Positions 10,313 to 20,559 of a stretch of 64,000 nucleotides of DNA are shown here, piece by piece (the first letter of the stretch is position 1; each line of letters opens with the position of its first letter). Origin of the DNA: Symbiodinium natans. Taxonomy: Eukaryota > Sar > Dinophyceae > Suessiales > Symbiodiniaceae. The notes below the pieces were generated by a model. The model was not told where the DNA came from, made no database searches, and saw only the letters and a list, made by a program, of their open reading frames with translations. The position numbers and the translations under genes were made by a program. The stretch is from assembly GCA_905221605.1 (NCBI GenBank), contig CAJNDS010001112.1, positions 513,001-577,000 on the forward strand, in the 5' to 3' direction.

Positions 10313-10415
10313 CTTAGTTGCTGAGTTCATAAGCGCCCCAAAAGTGCACACTTTTAGTTCTGTAGGTGAGTATACTATCCCAAAAAGTGTAAAGTGTGCT
10401 CACTCAGCTACTAAA
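10313..10415. mobile_element. Palindromic element family D (full copy)
   Basis: The left end TTAGTTGCTGAGTTCAT is matched by inverted CACTCAGCTACTAA at the right. Internally, GTGCACACTTTT and AAAGTGTAAAGTGTGC form the arms. Other copies: 6731-6833, 35228-35306, 50386-50477, with a related element at 50775-50882. Confidence 0.7.
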
Positions 10416-10689
10416 TAGAAGGTATATTCTTAAAAATTGGGGCTCGTTGGATTGTCATGAAGCCGCTCAGCGCCCATGAGCGAAGGCACTTCGAGCCTTA
10501 AAGGTCTCGCCGAGCACGTCCAGGGTTCGAGGATTTGAGGGGTATGATGAGGGACCCCTACAAGGGACCCTCAATCTCATTCCCCTATATGACCATATAT
10601 ATGTATATATATATATATATATATGCTCGCCCCCCCCCCCCATGATCCACACATTTGGCCTCGGGAAGGGGGTTTTGGGAGGGGGGGGG

Positions 10690-11505
10690 ACTCCAGACTC
10701 CAGATTTCCAGAAAAAATCTGGAGTACCCGGGCCCCGGACTCCAGACTCCAGAATTCCAGAAAAAATCTGGAGTACCCCCAGACTCCAGACTCCAGATTT
10801 CCGTACCCCCAGACTCCAGACTCCAGATTTCCAGAAAAAATCTGGAGTACCTCCAGACTCCAGACTCCAGATTTCCAAAAAAAATCTGGAGTACCGGGAC
10901 TCTGGACTCCAGATTCTGGAGTCTGCAATCTGGAGTCTGGGGCTGCGAGTACTCCAGATTTTTTCTGGAAATCTGGAGTCTGGAGTCCGGGGCCCGGGTA
11001 CTCCAGATTTTTTCTGGAAATCTGGAGTCTGGAGTCCGGGGCCCGGGTACTCCAGATTTTGTCTGGAAATCTGGAGTCCGGGGCCCGGGTACTCCAGATT
11101 TTTTCTGGAAATCTGGAGTCTGGAGTCCGGGGCCCGGGTACTCCAGATTTTTCTGGAAATCTGGAGTCTGGAGTCCGGGGCCCGGGTACTCCAGATTTTT
11201 TCTGGAAATCTGGAGTCTGGAGTCCGGGGCCCGGGTACTCCAGATTTTTTCTGGAAATCTGGAGTCTGGAGTCCGGGGCCCGGGTACTCCAGATTTTCTC
11301 TGGAAATCTGGAGTCTGGAGTCCGGGGCCCTGGTACTCCAGATTTTTCTGAAAATCTGGAGTCTGGAGTCCGGGGCGCGGGTACTCCAGATTTTTTCTGG
11401 AAATCTGGAGTCTGGAGTCCGGGGCCCGGGTACTCCAGATTTTTTCTGGAAATCTGGAGTCTGGAGTCCGGGGCCCGGGTACTCCAGATTTTTTCTGGAA
11501 ATCTA
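10690..11505. repeat. 49-bp palindromic tandem array with an internal inversion
   Basis: Twelve units of about 49 bp begin with TACTCCAGA at 10950, 10999, 11048, 11090, 11139, 11187, 11236, 11285, 11334, 11382, 11431 and 11480; one spacing is 42 bp. Each unit carries CCAGATTTTTTCTGG and CCGGGGCCCGGG palindromes. Units at 10690-10900 are in the opposite orientation, so the array has a dyad near 10905-10940. Long open frames here, on both strands, are repeat artefacts. Confidence 0.92.
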
Positions 11506-11509
11506 GTGT

Positions 11510-12785
11510 TTAGGGTTTAGTGTGTAGGTTTCAGGGTTTAGTGTTTTGTGTTTAGGGTTGTGTTTTAAGTTTAGGTTTTAGGGTTTAGGGTCAAGCGGCT
11601 CGGCTAAAACCCAAATAAAACCCTAAACTCTGAAATCCAAACAGCAAGCATCTGAAACCCCGACGGGTTTTTGGTTTCAGGTTTAGATTTAGTAGGGCTC
11701 GAGGTTCTGGCCTTGGGGTTTACTGTTCTAATGTTTAGGGTTTAGTTTGAAATGTTTGAGGTTTAGTTTTCGGGTTAAGTGCTTAAGTGTTTAGGGTTTC
11801 GTGCTAAGTGTTTGGGGTTTGTGCTTAGGGTTTAGTGTTGAGGGTTTCGGGTTGGGGTTTAGGTTAAGGGTCTTAAGGATTTTTACAGATTTAAATGATC
11901 TGGGGAAGGCACCGGGGCTGCCCCAGACCATTGACAACTTAAAAAACCCTTCTGTTTAGGCTTTAGGGTTTAGTGTGTAGGGTTTATTTAGTGTGTAATG
12001 GTTAGGGTTTAGTTTGTAGGGTGTAGTGTTTAAGTGTTTAGGGTTTAGTGTTTAGTAAGGGTTTAGTGCTTAAGTGTTTAGGGTTTCGTGTTCAGTGTTT
12101 GGGGTTCGTGCTAAGGGCGTAGTGTTAAGCTCTTAGGGTTAGTGTTTACGCTGGTGTTTAGGGTTCAGTGCTAAGGGTTTCGGCTTTTTTTGGGTTAAGG
12201 GTTTAGTGTGTAGGGTTTAGTGTGTAATGTTTAGGGTTTAGTTTTTGGGGGTGCTTAGGTGTTTAGGGTTTCCTGTTAAGTGTTTGGGGTTTGTGCTAAG
12301 GGCTTGGTGTTAAGTTTTTAGGGTTTGTGTTTAGGGTCTGGTGCTGAGTGTTTAGGGTTTAGTAGTGCTTAAGTGTTTAGGGTTTCGTGTCAAGTGTTTG
12401 GGGTTTGTGGGCCTAGTGTTAAGTGTTTAGGGTTAGTGTTTAGGGTCTGGTGCTGAGTGTTTAGGGTTTAGTGTTAAGGGTTTCGAGTTTGGTTTTTTGG
12501 ATTTAGGGTTTTAAGGATGTTTACTAGTGTTCAGGGTTTAGTGTGTAGGGTTTAGTGTGTAATGTTCAGGGTTTAGTTTTTAGGGTGTAGTGTTTGAGTG
12601 TTTAGGGTTTCGTGTTTAGGGTCTAGTGCTTAAGTGTTTAGGGTTTCATGTTAAGTGCTTGGGGTTTGTGCTAGGGGCTTAGTGTTAAGTTTTTGGGTTA
12701 GTGTTTAGGGTCTGGTGCTGAGTGTTTAGGGTTTAGAGCTAAGGGTTTCGGGGTTGGATTTTCGGGTTAAGGGGTTTGAGGGTTT
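11510..12785. repeat. Degenerate TTTAGTGTTTAGGG-type repeat field
   Basis: The block is built from decayed units such as GTTTAGGGTTTCGTG, GTGCTTAAGTGTTTAGGG and GGGTCTGGTGCTGAG, with loose higher-order periodicity. It looks like an old telomere-like array that diversified and re-amplified. No exon supported. Confidence 0.7.
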
Positions 12786-13376
12786 TTGCAAGTTTACATG
12801 ATCTGGGGAAGGCACTGGGGCTTCCCCAGACCCACCTAAACATTAAAATCCTTAAAATCTTATAAAAATCTTTAAGCTTCTGTTTAAGCATTCTCAGGAT
12901 TATGAAGGTTTTAAGCCGTTTAAGCCTTTTAAAGACCTTAAATTGCTTACGTATTTAAGTGGCTGCCCTTTGCGGATTTTAGAGATTGTTGAAGTTGCCA
13001 ATGGTCTGGAGAAGCCCCGGTGCCTTCCCCAGACAATATAAATTTTTTAAAATACGTAAAGCCCTGAAATTCTTACAGTTGTAAATGGCTGTCCTTTTAA
13101 AGTTTAAAGATTTTAGGATGTTCAATTCTAAAATTCGTAACTTCCTTAATTTTAAACGGCTGCCCGTTTTAAATTTTAAAGAATTTTAGACTTTTAAGGG
13201 ATAAACGTTTCGAGGTTGTTAAGGGCTTTAACGCCTTTGAAGATCCTTAAAATCTTGAAAATTTTGAAAGGCTATAAATACCTTAAAGCCCTTCAAATTT
13301 GAAAAGGGCTGCCCCTTTTAAGGATCTTTATAATTGCAAATGGTCTGGGGAAGCCCCGGTGCCTTCCACAGATCAT
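11895..13376. repeat. Four dispersed copies of a TCTGGGGAAG hairpin
   Basis: An inverted repeat with arms TCTGGGGAAG / CTTCCCCAGA and a CACCGGGG-type loop occurs at about 11895-11932, 12798-12832, 13001-13036 and 13340-13376, in both orientations. The last two sit in a block (12840-13450) of diverged A/T-rich repeats sharing a GGCTGCCCTTTTAA phrase. Confidence 0.75.
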
Positions 13377-13439
13377 CTAAATTTTTACAAACCCCTAAAA
13401 CCTAAAACCCTGAAAAGCCTTAAGCTTCTAAATGGCTAC

Positions 13440-15060
13440 CCTTCTAAAAATTCTATAGAGCCGCAAAACACAAGTTTCAGAAGCAAAATGCACATAAAAA
13501 CACTAGTGTTTTTATAGAGGATAATATAATAGAGCTTTTTGTATTCCAGTGAAGTTTTTACTGCATTTTTCCGGTGAAAAAACAGAAAATCAGACAAAGA
13601 CGAAGACAGGAAAACCATAGGTGTGGATCATGGGGGGGGGGGGGTGACCATATATATATACATTTAGTCCCTATAAACCTAAGTAGCCCAAACCCACACC
13701 CCTACACCCTACACCCTACACCAAACCCTAAACCCTACATAACCCCGAAATAACTCCTAAGGTCCCTCAGAAAAATCCCTCCCTCAGTCCCTCGATTGGC
13801 GGTTCTTCGTACCAGGGGCTTTCTTACCACGACCGCAATGCTGGTCCCTCGACCTGAACACCTAAACCCTAAAACTCGAAACCCTAAACCCTCAACCCTA
13901 AACCTTAAACCCTCAACCCTAAACCCTGAAACCCCGATGGCTTTGTGAGAATAGGGCCCAGTCTAGATGAACTATTTACTGTTGGCGAACAAACCCTACG
14001 ATCTAAGGAGTGTAGGTTTCAGGGGTAACCTGCTGAAAGCCAGGTAGGGTTGAGGGCTACCGGAAAACCGGGTGTGTTCAGGGTTGCGGGCTTACCCGAA
14101 ACCCTAAACCCTAAACCCTTGACCCCAAACCCTTTAGGGTTTAGGCGCTCCCCAGACCCTGAACCCTCGCTTAGAGGTCCTCGGAAGTCAGGTTGCGCCC
14201 AAGGACAAACCTGCGAAAGTTGGGTGCAGCGAAGTAGCTGTCCGTCTCGACCTGGGACAACCTAGGGTATTGAAGATTACCCCAAGAGAAACCTGTACAG
14301 GGTTTAGGGTTTATATAGGGTGACCCAAGAGAAACCTAGGAATAAGTAACCAGCCTAAAACCTGAAGGGAACAAAGGCCTACTCTCCGTCCTAGGTAACC
14401 CTCAATCCTAAGCCCTGAGCGCCGGAATCCAGATCCTCGCTACAAAGGAAGTAAATGAAACCGGTCGCCCCTGATGATCTGTGGGCTCAAACAGTCACAA
14501 GAAATCCGGCTTTAGACCCTAAACCCTAAACCCTAAACCCTAAACCCCTAAGCCCTAAGCCCAAAACCCAAAACCCTAAACCTTTGTGCAGAGTTCGGGG
14601 AACCCGGCGCCCCCAAAAAAGACCAAGTTGACGCTGAGGAGCGCGGCACACCCAGTCCGGAAGTGGCTCCTCGATGGTGCTGCGGGGAGTTGGGTTTAGG
14701 GTTTAGGGTTTAGGGTTTAGGGTTTAGGGTTTAGGGTTTAGGGTTTAGGGTTTAGGGTTTAGGGTTTAGGGTTTCGGGTTTCGGGTTTCGGGTTTCGGGT
14801 TTCGGATTTCGGGTTTAGGGTTGAGGGTTTAGGGTTTCACGTGTAGAGTTCTCTTCCAGAATGCCAGAAAAAGGTTGGATCGAACGTTGAGTGTAAGACT
14901 TGGTGGTGTAGGGTGTAGGGTTAAGGGTTTTAGTGGATTAGGGTTGTAAGGTTCGGTTGTCGGATTGTGTTTAGGGTGCAGTTGCCACGATTGAGCTAGC
15001 GACCGGCAGTCTAAATTCTTCAGCCCATCGGCGGAGGTCTCTCTCTCTCCCACTAAATAT
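13440..15060. other. Mixed repeats and small unique blocks, no supported gene
   Basis: Telomere-like arrays occupy 13860-13935, 14100-14125, 14515-14580 and 14696-14825; the last passes into TTTCGGG units at 14773-14812. Unique blocks at 13935-14090, 14130-14290 and 14425-14515 are open in several frames on both strands, so no exon is called. Poly-G lies at 13631-13645. Confidence 0.5.
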
Positions 15061-16490
15061 ATTTATACGGTATCTTGGTTATATACATATACAAACACAA
15101 ACTATAGACTCTTACTTATGCCCTCGTACGATGTTGTGCTGCAACTACAATATGCAGGTATATGTTACTAGCAACATAAGCTTGATGAAGAACCGCCATC
15201 TCAATCCTTCAGCTGGATCGGGGCAAGGGTCCTCGCCGGCAGCTAGGTGTGCGAACAGCAACAGGTCCTTCTGGTTCGCCCCAGAAGTCCTGGGCTTACA
15301 TAGGGTTTGGAGTTTAGGGTCTAGGATTTGGGGTTTAATAGTTTAAGGGACTTCATGCACATGGTCTGTGGGCGGTTGCGGGGGGTCATGACAGAGCCCA
15401 AGACAGAAGGCGCTTCTGAATTCTCCAGAAGCTCATGATACCATGTCCAATCAACTTCACGCGCACACCTAAACCCTTAAGCCCGAAACACAGAGAGACA
15501 CACGCACAGAGACAAAGAGAGAGAGAGAGACACACAGACACTTGTACACACAAACGCTTCAAATTACAAACTGTCAAGTTGGCATCAAAGCATTCGGCTT
15601 TGATCACGTGAATCTTGGAGGGTTGAATGCATGATCTTGTAACCGTTCGCTGCAAAGCATTAGCTTCAAGTCGGGATCACAGTCGAATAGGCGTCTACAC
15701 CTGGCCCTCTGACAGAATGCCAGTCGGGAACACACTTGCTGACCCCCGAAAGAGTTAGTGGCTTAAGGGTTTAGGGGGTTTTGCGTTGAGTGGGGGGGGG
15801 GGGGGGAGATCGACCCGGATAGTGCTTTGGGAGCTTCGATGTATGTGTGTGGTCCTGATAACAAAGGGTTTCCATGAATCGCATAGCAAGGGGGCATGGC
15901 CCTCACTCACAGGCCATGTCCAACGAAGCAAAGTGAGTCAGGAGGAGATCCATAGGGACGCCTGTGGATGTACCTGCTAAAAGTGAACCCTAAACCCTAA
16001 ACCCTAAACCCTAAACCCTAAACCCTAAACCCTAAACCCTAAACCCTACACCTTAACCCCTAACCCCTAACCCCTAACCCCTAAACCCTAAACCCTAAAC
16101 CCTAAACCCTAGACCCCTTTGAAAATTCTCACAATGTAAACCCTAACCCCCAAAGCCCTAAAAACAAACCGCGAGCCCCTCATCCCTCGAAGCCACAAGG
16201 CACCTGTCACTCAAAACGCTTTAAAACCAGCCGGAACCCCACCCCGCAAGCCGTCAGGCTTCAACCCAAACCCACACCCTCCCCTAAACCCAAAACGCCT
16301 AAACCCTAAACCCTGTACACCCTACACCCCATATACCGTAAACCCTAAACATCTCGAGGCCCTGAGCCCTAACTCCTAAACAGCCCGAGGCCCTGAACCC
16401 CAGACCCGTACACCCGTACACCCCTACACCCTAAACCCTAAGCCCCACACCCTAAACCCTAAACCCTAAACACAAAACCCTAAACCCTAA
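15060..16490. other. Unique stretch then CCCTAAA-rich block, no supported gene
   Basis: 15060-15970 is mostly unique, with a GA/CA-rich run at 15495-15555 and poly-G at 15791-15806. A plus-strand frame 15786-15980 is open but has no exon-like boundaries. 15985-16490 is dominated by CCCTAAA and variants such as CCCCTAA. Confidence 0.5.
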
Positions 16491-16492
16491 AC

Positions 16493-16558
16493 AGCCCTTA
16501 GCCCTAGAAGCGAGTGGCTCGCGGCGGCCGGCGGACGCCAAGGCTGCCTTTCGGTCTC
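16493..16558 (-). CDS. Candidate exon, 22 codons
   Basis: A pyrimidine-rich CTATTCCCTGCCCAG|GAGACC acceptor and a GGGCT|GTTTAGGG donor bound 22 codons in phase 0; readable piece ETERQPWRPPAAASHSLL. The plus strand of the same block is also open, but lacks comparable sites. No family recognised. Confidence 0.42.
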
Positions 16559-16589
16559 CTGGGCAGGGAATAGAAGAGGATTTTGGGGC

Positions 16590-18860
16590 TGGGGTTTAGG
16601 GTTTAGGGTTTAGGGTTTAGGGTTTAGGGTTTAGGGTTTAGGGTTTAGGGTTTGGGGTTTGGGATTTGGGGTTTGGGGTTTGGGGTTTGGGGTTCGGGGT
16701 TTGGGGCTTCGGGCTTGCGGTTTGGGATATAAAGGAGTATTAACTTACGTGTGTTTAGGTTTATTTAGGGCTTGAGGCCCATTCAATATGCAAGAAATCC
16801 GAGGGGTTCTAGGGTTCAGGGATTCAAGCCCTGGGGGCTTCGTGTTAAAGAGCTAGAGGAACCCTAAACCCTAAACCCTAAACCCTAAACTCTAAACCGT
16901 AAACCCTAAATCATGCGGGACCCTGGGCATGATGTCAGTGTTTCTCCTAAGCACACTTAAGTTAATACGCCTCATATCCAAAACCCTAAACCCTAAACCC
17001 TAAACCTTAAACCCTAAACCCTAAACCCTTAACCCTATTCAAGGGTTCAGGTTTTAGGGTTTCATGGCTTCAGGATTGCAGGGCTTCAGGGCGAATATTT
17101 TGCCCTCTGATCACCCCTGAACCCTAAACCCTAAATCCTAGACCCTACACCCTACACCCTAGACCCTAAACCCTGAACCCCACAGGGTTGGCCCTCCCAG
17201 CCTTCCGCCCCCCCAGAACATAAAAAATATTCTTCGTATATGGGCAACATAGGGATTGTCATTTCTTTTTCTATTTTGGTGGGTTCTTAAGCAAGTAGTA
17301 GAAAAGCAGTTCGTAGTACTCAAGTCAGGCTCGGGTTCGTTTCGGGCACTTAGAAGCTTGAGGGTTCAGTGTATGTGTTGGGGATGTTCATAATTACAGG
17401 GTCTAAGGCAAAAGACTCTAAGGTGGCTAGCCTCAAGGCTCGAAAGTGTGGGCTTTCGGTTTGGAGGTCCGAAGAGCTTCGGCGTTCCAGCGTGCGAAGG
17501 CAAAAGCCTCCATAGAGCCAAATCCGTGGCTTGTAAATCCAGAGGGACCTGTAGGATTTTAGGGTTAGGGTTTTGGGGGCCCCACGAAAACCCTAAACCC
17601 TAAACCCTAAACCCTAAACCCTAAACCCTAAACCCTAAACCCTGGCTTGAAGATCTAGGATGCAATGCCCGGGCTGTTGTTTGTCACGTGGCCAATAGCA
17701 TCCAACTTGGAATCTGCTTCGAAATATCCTTTAAGACTATGTATTTGCGGAGCAGCCCTAAACCCTAAACCCTAAACCCTAAACCCTAAACCCTAAACCC
17801 TAAACCCTAAACCCTCAACCCTCAACCCTCAACCCTCAACCCTAAACCTTAACCGTGGCTCCCGGTACCGTCCACGAAGCACCTACTGGCCGATTGCACA
17901 TGCCGAGGATCGGAGCATGAAGGGCCACCTGGCCGCCAAGTCGACCACTGAGGCACCTGGCAAAGGAAAGTGATCCCTAAACCCTAAACCCTAAACCCTG
18001 TACCCTAAACGCATTGGGACTCCTTAAGGGTTTTAGGAATTGCGATGATGATGTTCCCCCTTGTACCAACAATCCTTAACAGTCATTATGATAGGGGGGG
18101 GGGCGATACTATTATAATCCCTATTAATAGTTTAGGGAATGTAAGGCTTCCGAAGCCCTCGTGCTCCAGCAGAATGGCAGGGCAACCACCAAAGGGCTTT
18201 TAGGGTTTAGGGTTTGCGGTCGTTTGGAGGGGGGGGGGTCCTGTTGCAGTATATTCCTCGTCTCATACCAAGACCTTAAACCCTAAATCAGCCCCTAACA
18301 GACCAGCCTCTGCCCCTTATTTGTCGAAAAGCAAAAATGTGGTGCCTCTGCCCCCGAAAAATCGCGTTCTCAGAGCGTTTTTAGGTTTAGTGTCTTCCCA
18401 TTTGTCCATATCTTAAGCCCTGAACCCTCGGCCAAACCCCGAAGACATACCCAGCAACCCTAAACCCTGAGCCCTAAATCCTCAATAAAATCCTAAAGCC
18501 TGCAAAGACCCTGTTAAGAAATCCAAGCGCCCCCAGAAAAAAATCTCCACCAAAAAATGAAAAAAAAACGATGAATGAACCTGCGAAAAGCTTCTGTAGT
18601 TCGGCTCTGGCTCCCGCTGCCGTTTCCTGGCACCGACCGATGCTGACCCCACACCAAAGAGGGATAGTATCTGAGTTTCAGGGTTTAAGCCTTAGGGCTT
18701 AGGGCTGAGGCCTTAATTAGGGGTTAGGGGTTTAGGGGTTTAGGGGTTTAGGGGTTTAGGGGTTTAGGGGTTAGGGTGTAGGGTTTAGGGTTTAGGGTTT
18801 AGGGTTTAGGGTTTAGGGTTTAGGGTTTAGGGTTTAGGGTTTAGGGTTTAGGGTTTAGGG
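16590..18860. other. Telomere-like arrays with small unique blocks
   Basis: Arrays lie at 16590-16720, 16860-16910, 16980-17035, 17588-17642, 17757-17850, 17974-18010 and 18720-18860; the last starts with TTTAGGGG octamers at 18722-18775. A family A right end lies at 17209-17300 and a partial family F element near 18047-18090. Unique blocks 17300-17580, 17643-17757 and 17855-17973 are open on both strands and are not assigned. Confidence 0.55.
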
Positions 18861-18878
18861 TGAGCCCCGACTTAGTAC

Positions 18879-19355
18879 GCGCCAAGCCGGGATACTTGTG
18901 CGATCTTGGGCTTGGGTCCTCCAGGACTCCAGCATCCTACGCCTCGAACCTCTGAACAAGATGACATCCCCAAGCCCGAACTTGGGTAGGGTTTAGGGTT
19001 TAGGGTTTAGGGTTTAGGGTTTAGGGTTTAGGGTTTAGGGTTTAGGGTTTAGGGTTTAGGGTTTAGGGTTTAGGGTTTAGGGTTTAGGGTTTAGGGTTTA
19101 GGGCTTAGGGCTTAGGGCTTAGGGTGCAGGGTAGGTACATCTTTCAACAATAAGCTGTAATGCGACCCCCTCCGCAACAAAAACAGCATGACAACGGCTG
19201 AGAAGCACTTTCATCGCGGGGGGCACCCATCTACATTGACGCTGCGTCATGTGGTGGAGCAATGCCGTAAACATCCACAGACTCAGAACCCGAAATCCTA
19301 AACCCTAAACCCTAAACCCTCTCTGGGTCCCTGAACTCCGACTTCTGAGCTCGGC
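18879..19355 (-). CDS. Three candidate exons of a hypothetical minus-strand gene
   Basis: Exons 19355-19318 (GATGAG|GCCGAG to GAGAGG|GTTTAGGG), 19169-19139 (CGGAG|GGGGTC to GAT|GTACC) and 18980-18879 (CCCAAG|TTCGGG to CGC|GTACTAAG) join in phase to 57 codons without a stop. Readable pieces are AELRSRSSGTQR, SHYSLLLKD and MLESWRTQAQDRTSIPAW. The last acceptor is AG|T, and 18980-18879 also has an AG|G acceptor giving another frame. No family recognised. Confidence 0.38.
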
Positions 19356-19430
19356 CTCATCTGGTGATGCGAGGAAAAACACCAACCTCAGAGAAATGAT
19401 GGCTCAAGCGGACTTGGGTCTCGATTATTT

Positions 19431-19703
19431 GCTTAAGAAGCCCCCCAAAAGGGTTTAGGGTTTAGGTCTAATATGTGCTTAAGAAGCCCCCCCAAAAAGG
19501 GTTTAGGGTTCAGGGTCTATAGGGTGCTTAAGAAGCCCTTCAAGAAGGCTTTGGGGCTCAGGGCTTAGGCCTACATTTGCTTAAGAAGCCCCACAAGAAG
19601 GGTTTGGGGTTCAGGGTTTAGGCTTTCCATTTGCTTAAGAAGGCGCCCCCCCCCCCCCCCCAACCCCCCCCCCCCACCCCCCCCCCCACCCCCCCCCCCC
19701 ACC

Positions 19704-19734
<31 letters not shown>

Positions 19735-19834
19735 AATCAAAAAAGGAAAAAAGAAACAGAACAACATTGACTTTATTGCCCTTGTATAGGGACCATTATC
19801 TTTCAACTTTTAGGGGTTTCTGAAGCAAATAGTA
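19431..19834. repeat. ~50-bp tandem of element ends followed by a poly-C-bearing element
   Basis: GCTTAAGAAGCCCC starts at 19431, 19477, 19526, 19579 and 19633 (spacings 46-54 bp), each followed by a TTTAGGG-like tail. The last unit opens a family A element: ATTTGCTTAAGAAGG, then a C-run with a few A interruptions (19647-19724), ending at about 19834 in an inverted GAAGCAAATAGTA. This looks like local amplification of one end of family A. Confidence 0.75.
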
Positions 19835-20049
19835 CGTCTAAGAGGCTTCTGCAGCGTTCTAGGTTATGGGGTATGGGCCTCCGACTGCAGGGCCAGCAAG
19901 AGTATCCGGAAACATAAGCCATTTCAGCACTCTGCTTGTTAAGGAAAGCAACCAAACCCTAAACCCTGAACCCTGAACCCTGAACCCCGAACCCTGAACC
20001 CTGAACCCTGAAGCCTGAACCCTAAACCCTAAACCCTAAACCCTAAACC

Positions 20050-20147
20050 CTAATCTTCCATCGCCAGTTGGGTGAGGAGGCGCCTGTCACACTCGGGACC
20101 GTAGGTCTCCGCGATGGCTGCTGCTGCCGCCTCCTCCGATTTGGAGG
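20050..20147 (-). CDS. Candidate terminal exon with TAG stop
   Basis: The minus-strand acceptor TGGGAAG|CC opens 2 nt + 31 codons and a TAG whose last bases come from the flanking CCCTAAA array (20052-20050). The frame reads SKSEEAAAAAIAETYGPECD, then RRLLTQLAMED; acidic and alanine-rich residues suggest a helical C-terminus. Were the TAG spliced away by a GC donor at CTG|GCGATG, the exon would be internal. No family recognised. Confidence 0.45.
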
Positions 20148-20453
20148 CTTCCCAAGTAAGGGTTTAGGGTTTAGGGTTTAGGGTTTAGGGTTTAGGGTTT
20201 AGGGTTTAGGGTTTAGGGTTTAGGGTTTAGGGTTTAGGGCTTCGAGTTTAGGGTTTAGGGCCTAGGGTTTAGGGTTCCTATTGTGAGGAGAGCAATTTTC
20301 TGGAGGTATGTTCGGGATAATTACCGTTTTTGTTTTCTCGTTTGCTGACTGGCATCAATTTGTGGGCTTAGGTTTCTGCCTAGTAAATTGTGCAGGAAAC
20401 TCTTGACTTAGCATATGGCACGGTTTGTGCGGACTCAATATTCATGTACTTAC

Positions 20454-20503
20454 CCCGTTTCGATTTACGCTCCCAAAATACCATAATCCACAATCAGTAC
20501 AAG
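20454..20503 (-). CDS. Candidate exon with GTAAGT donor
   Basis: GGAAG|CTTGTACT to CGGG|GTAAGTACA gives 2 + 48 nt, reading CTDCGLWYFGSVNRNG. GTAAGT is the strongest canonical donor seen in the region. The acceptor context is ordinary. No family recognised. Confidence 0.35.
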
Positions 20504-20559
20504 CTTCCCCGTTTAGTTACATAGGCCCTTCCCCTTATTGCTATTTGCCTGGCCGATGT

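Noticed and set aside
10467-11520. Overlapping frames up to 292 codons
   Set aside because: They follow the 49-bp tandem array (repeating GVWSPGPGYSRFF-type peptides) in all three frames.
17643-17973. Plus-strand exon-like blocks (for example WLEDLGCNARAVVCH)
   Set aside because: Open frames of 38 codons are expected by chance in six frames, and the same blocks also have minus-strand readings; the strand could not be settled.
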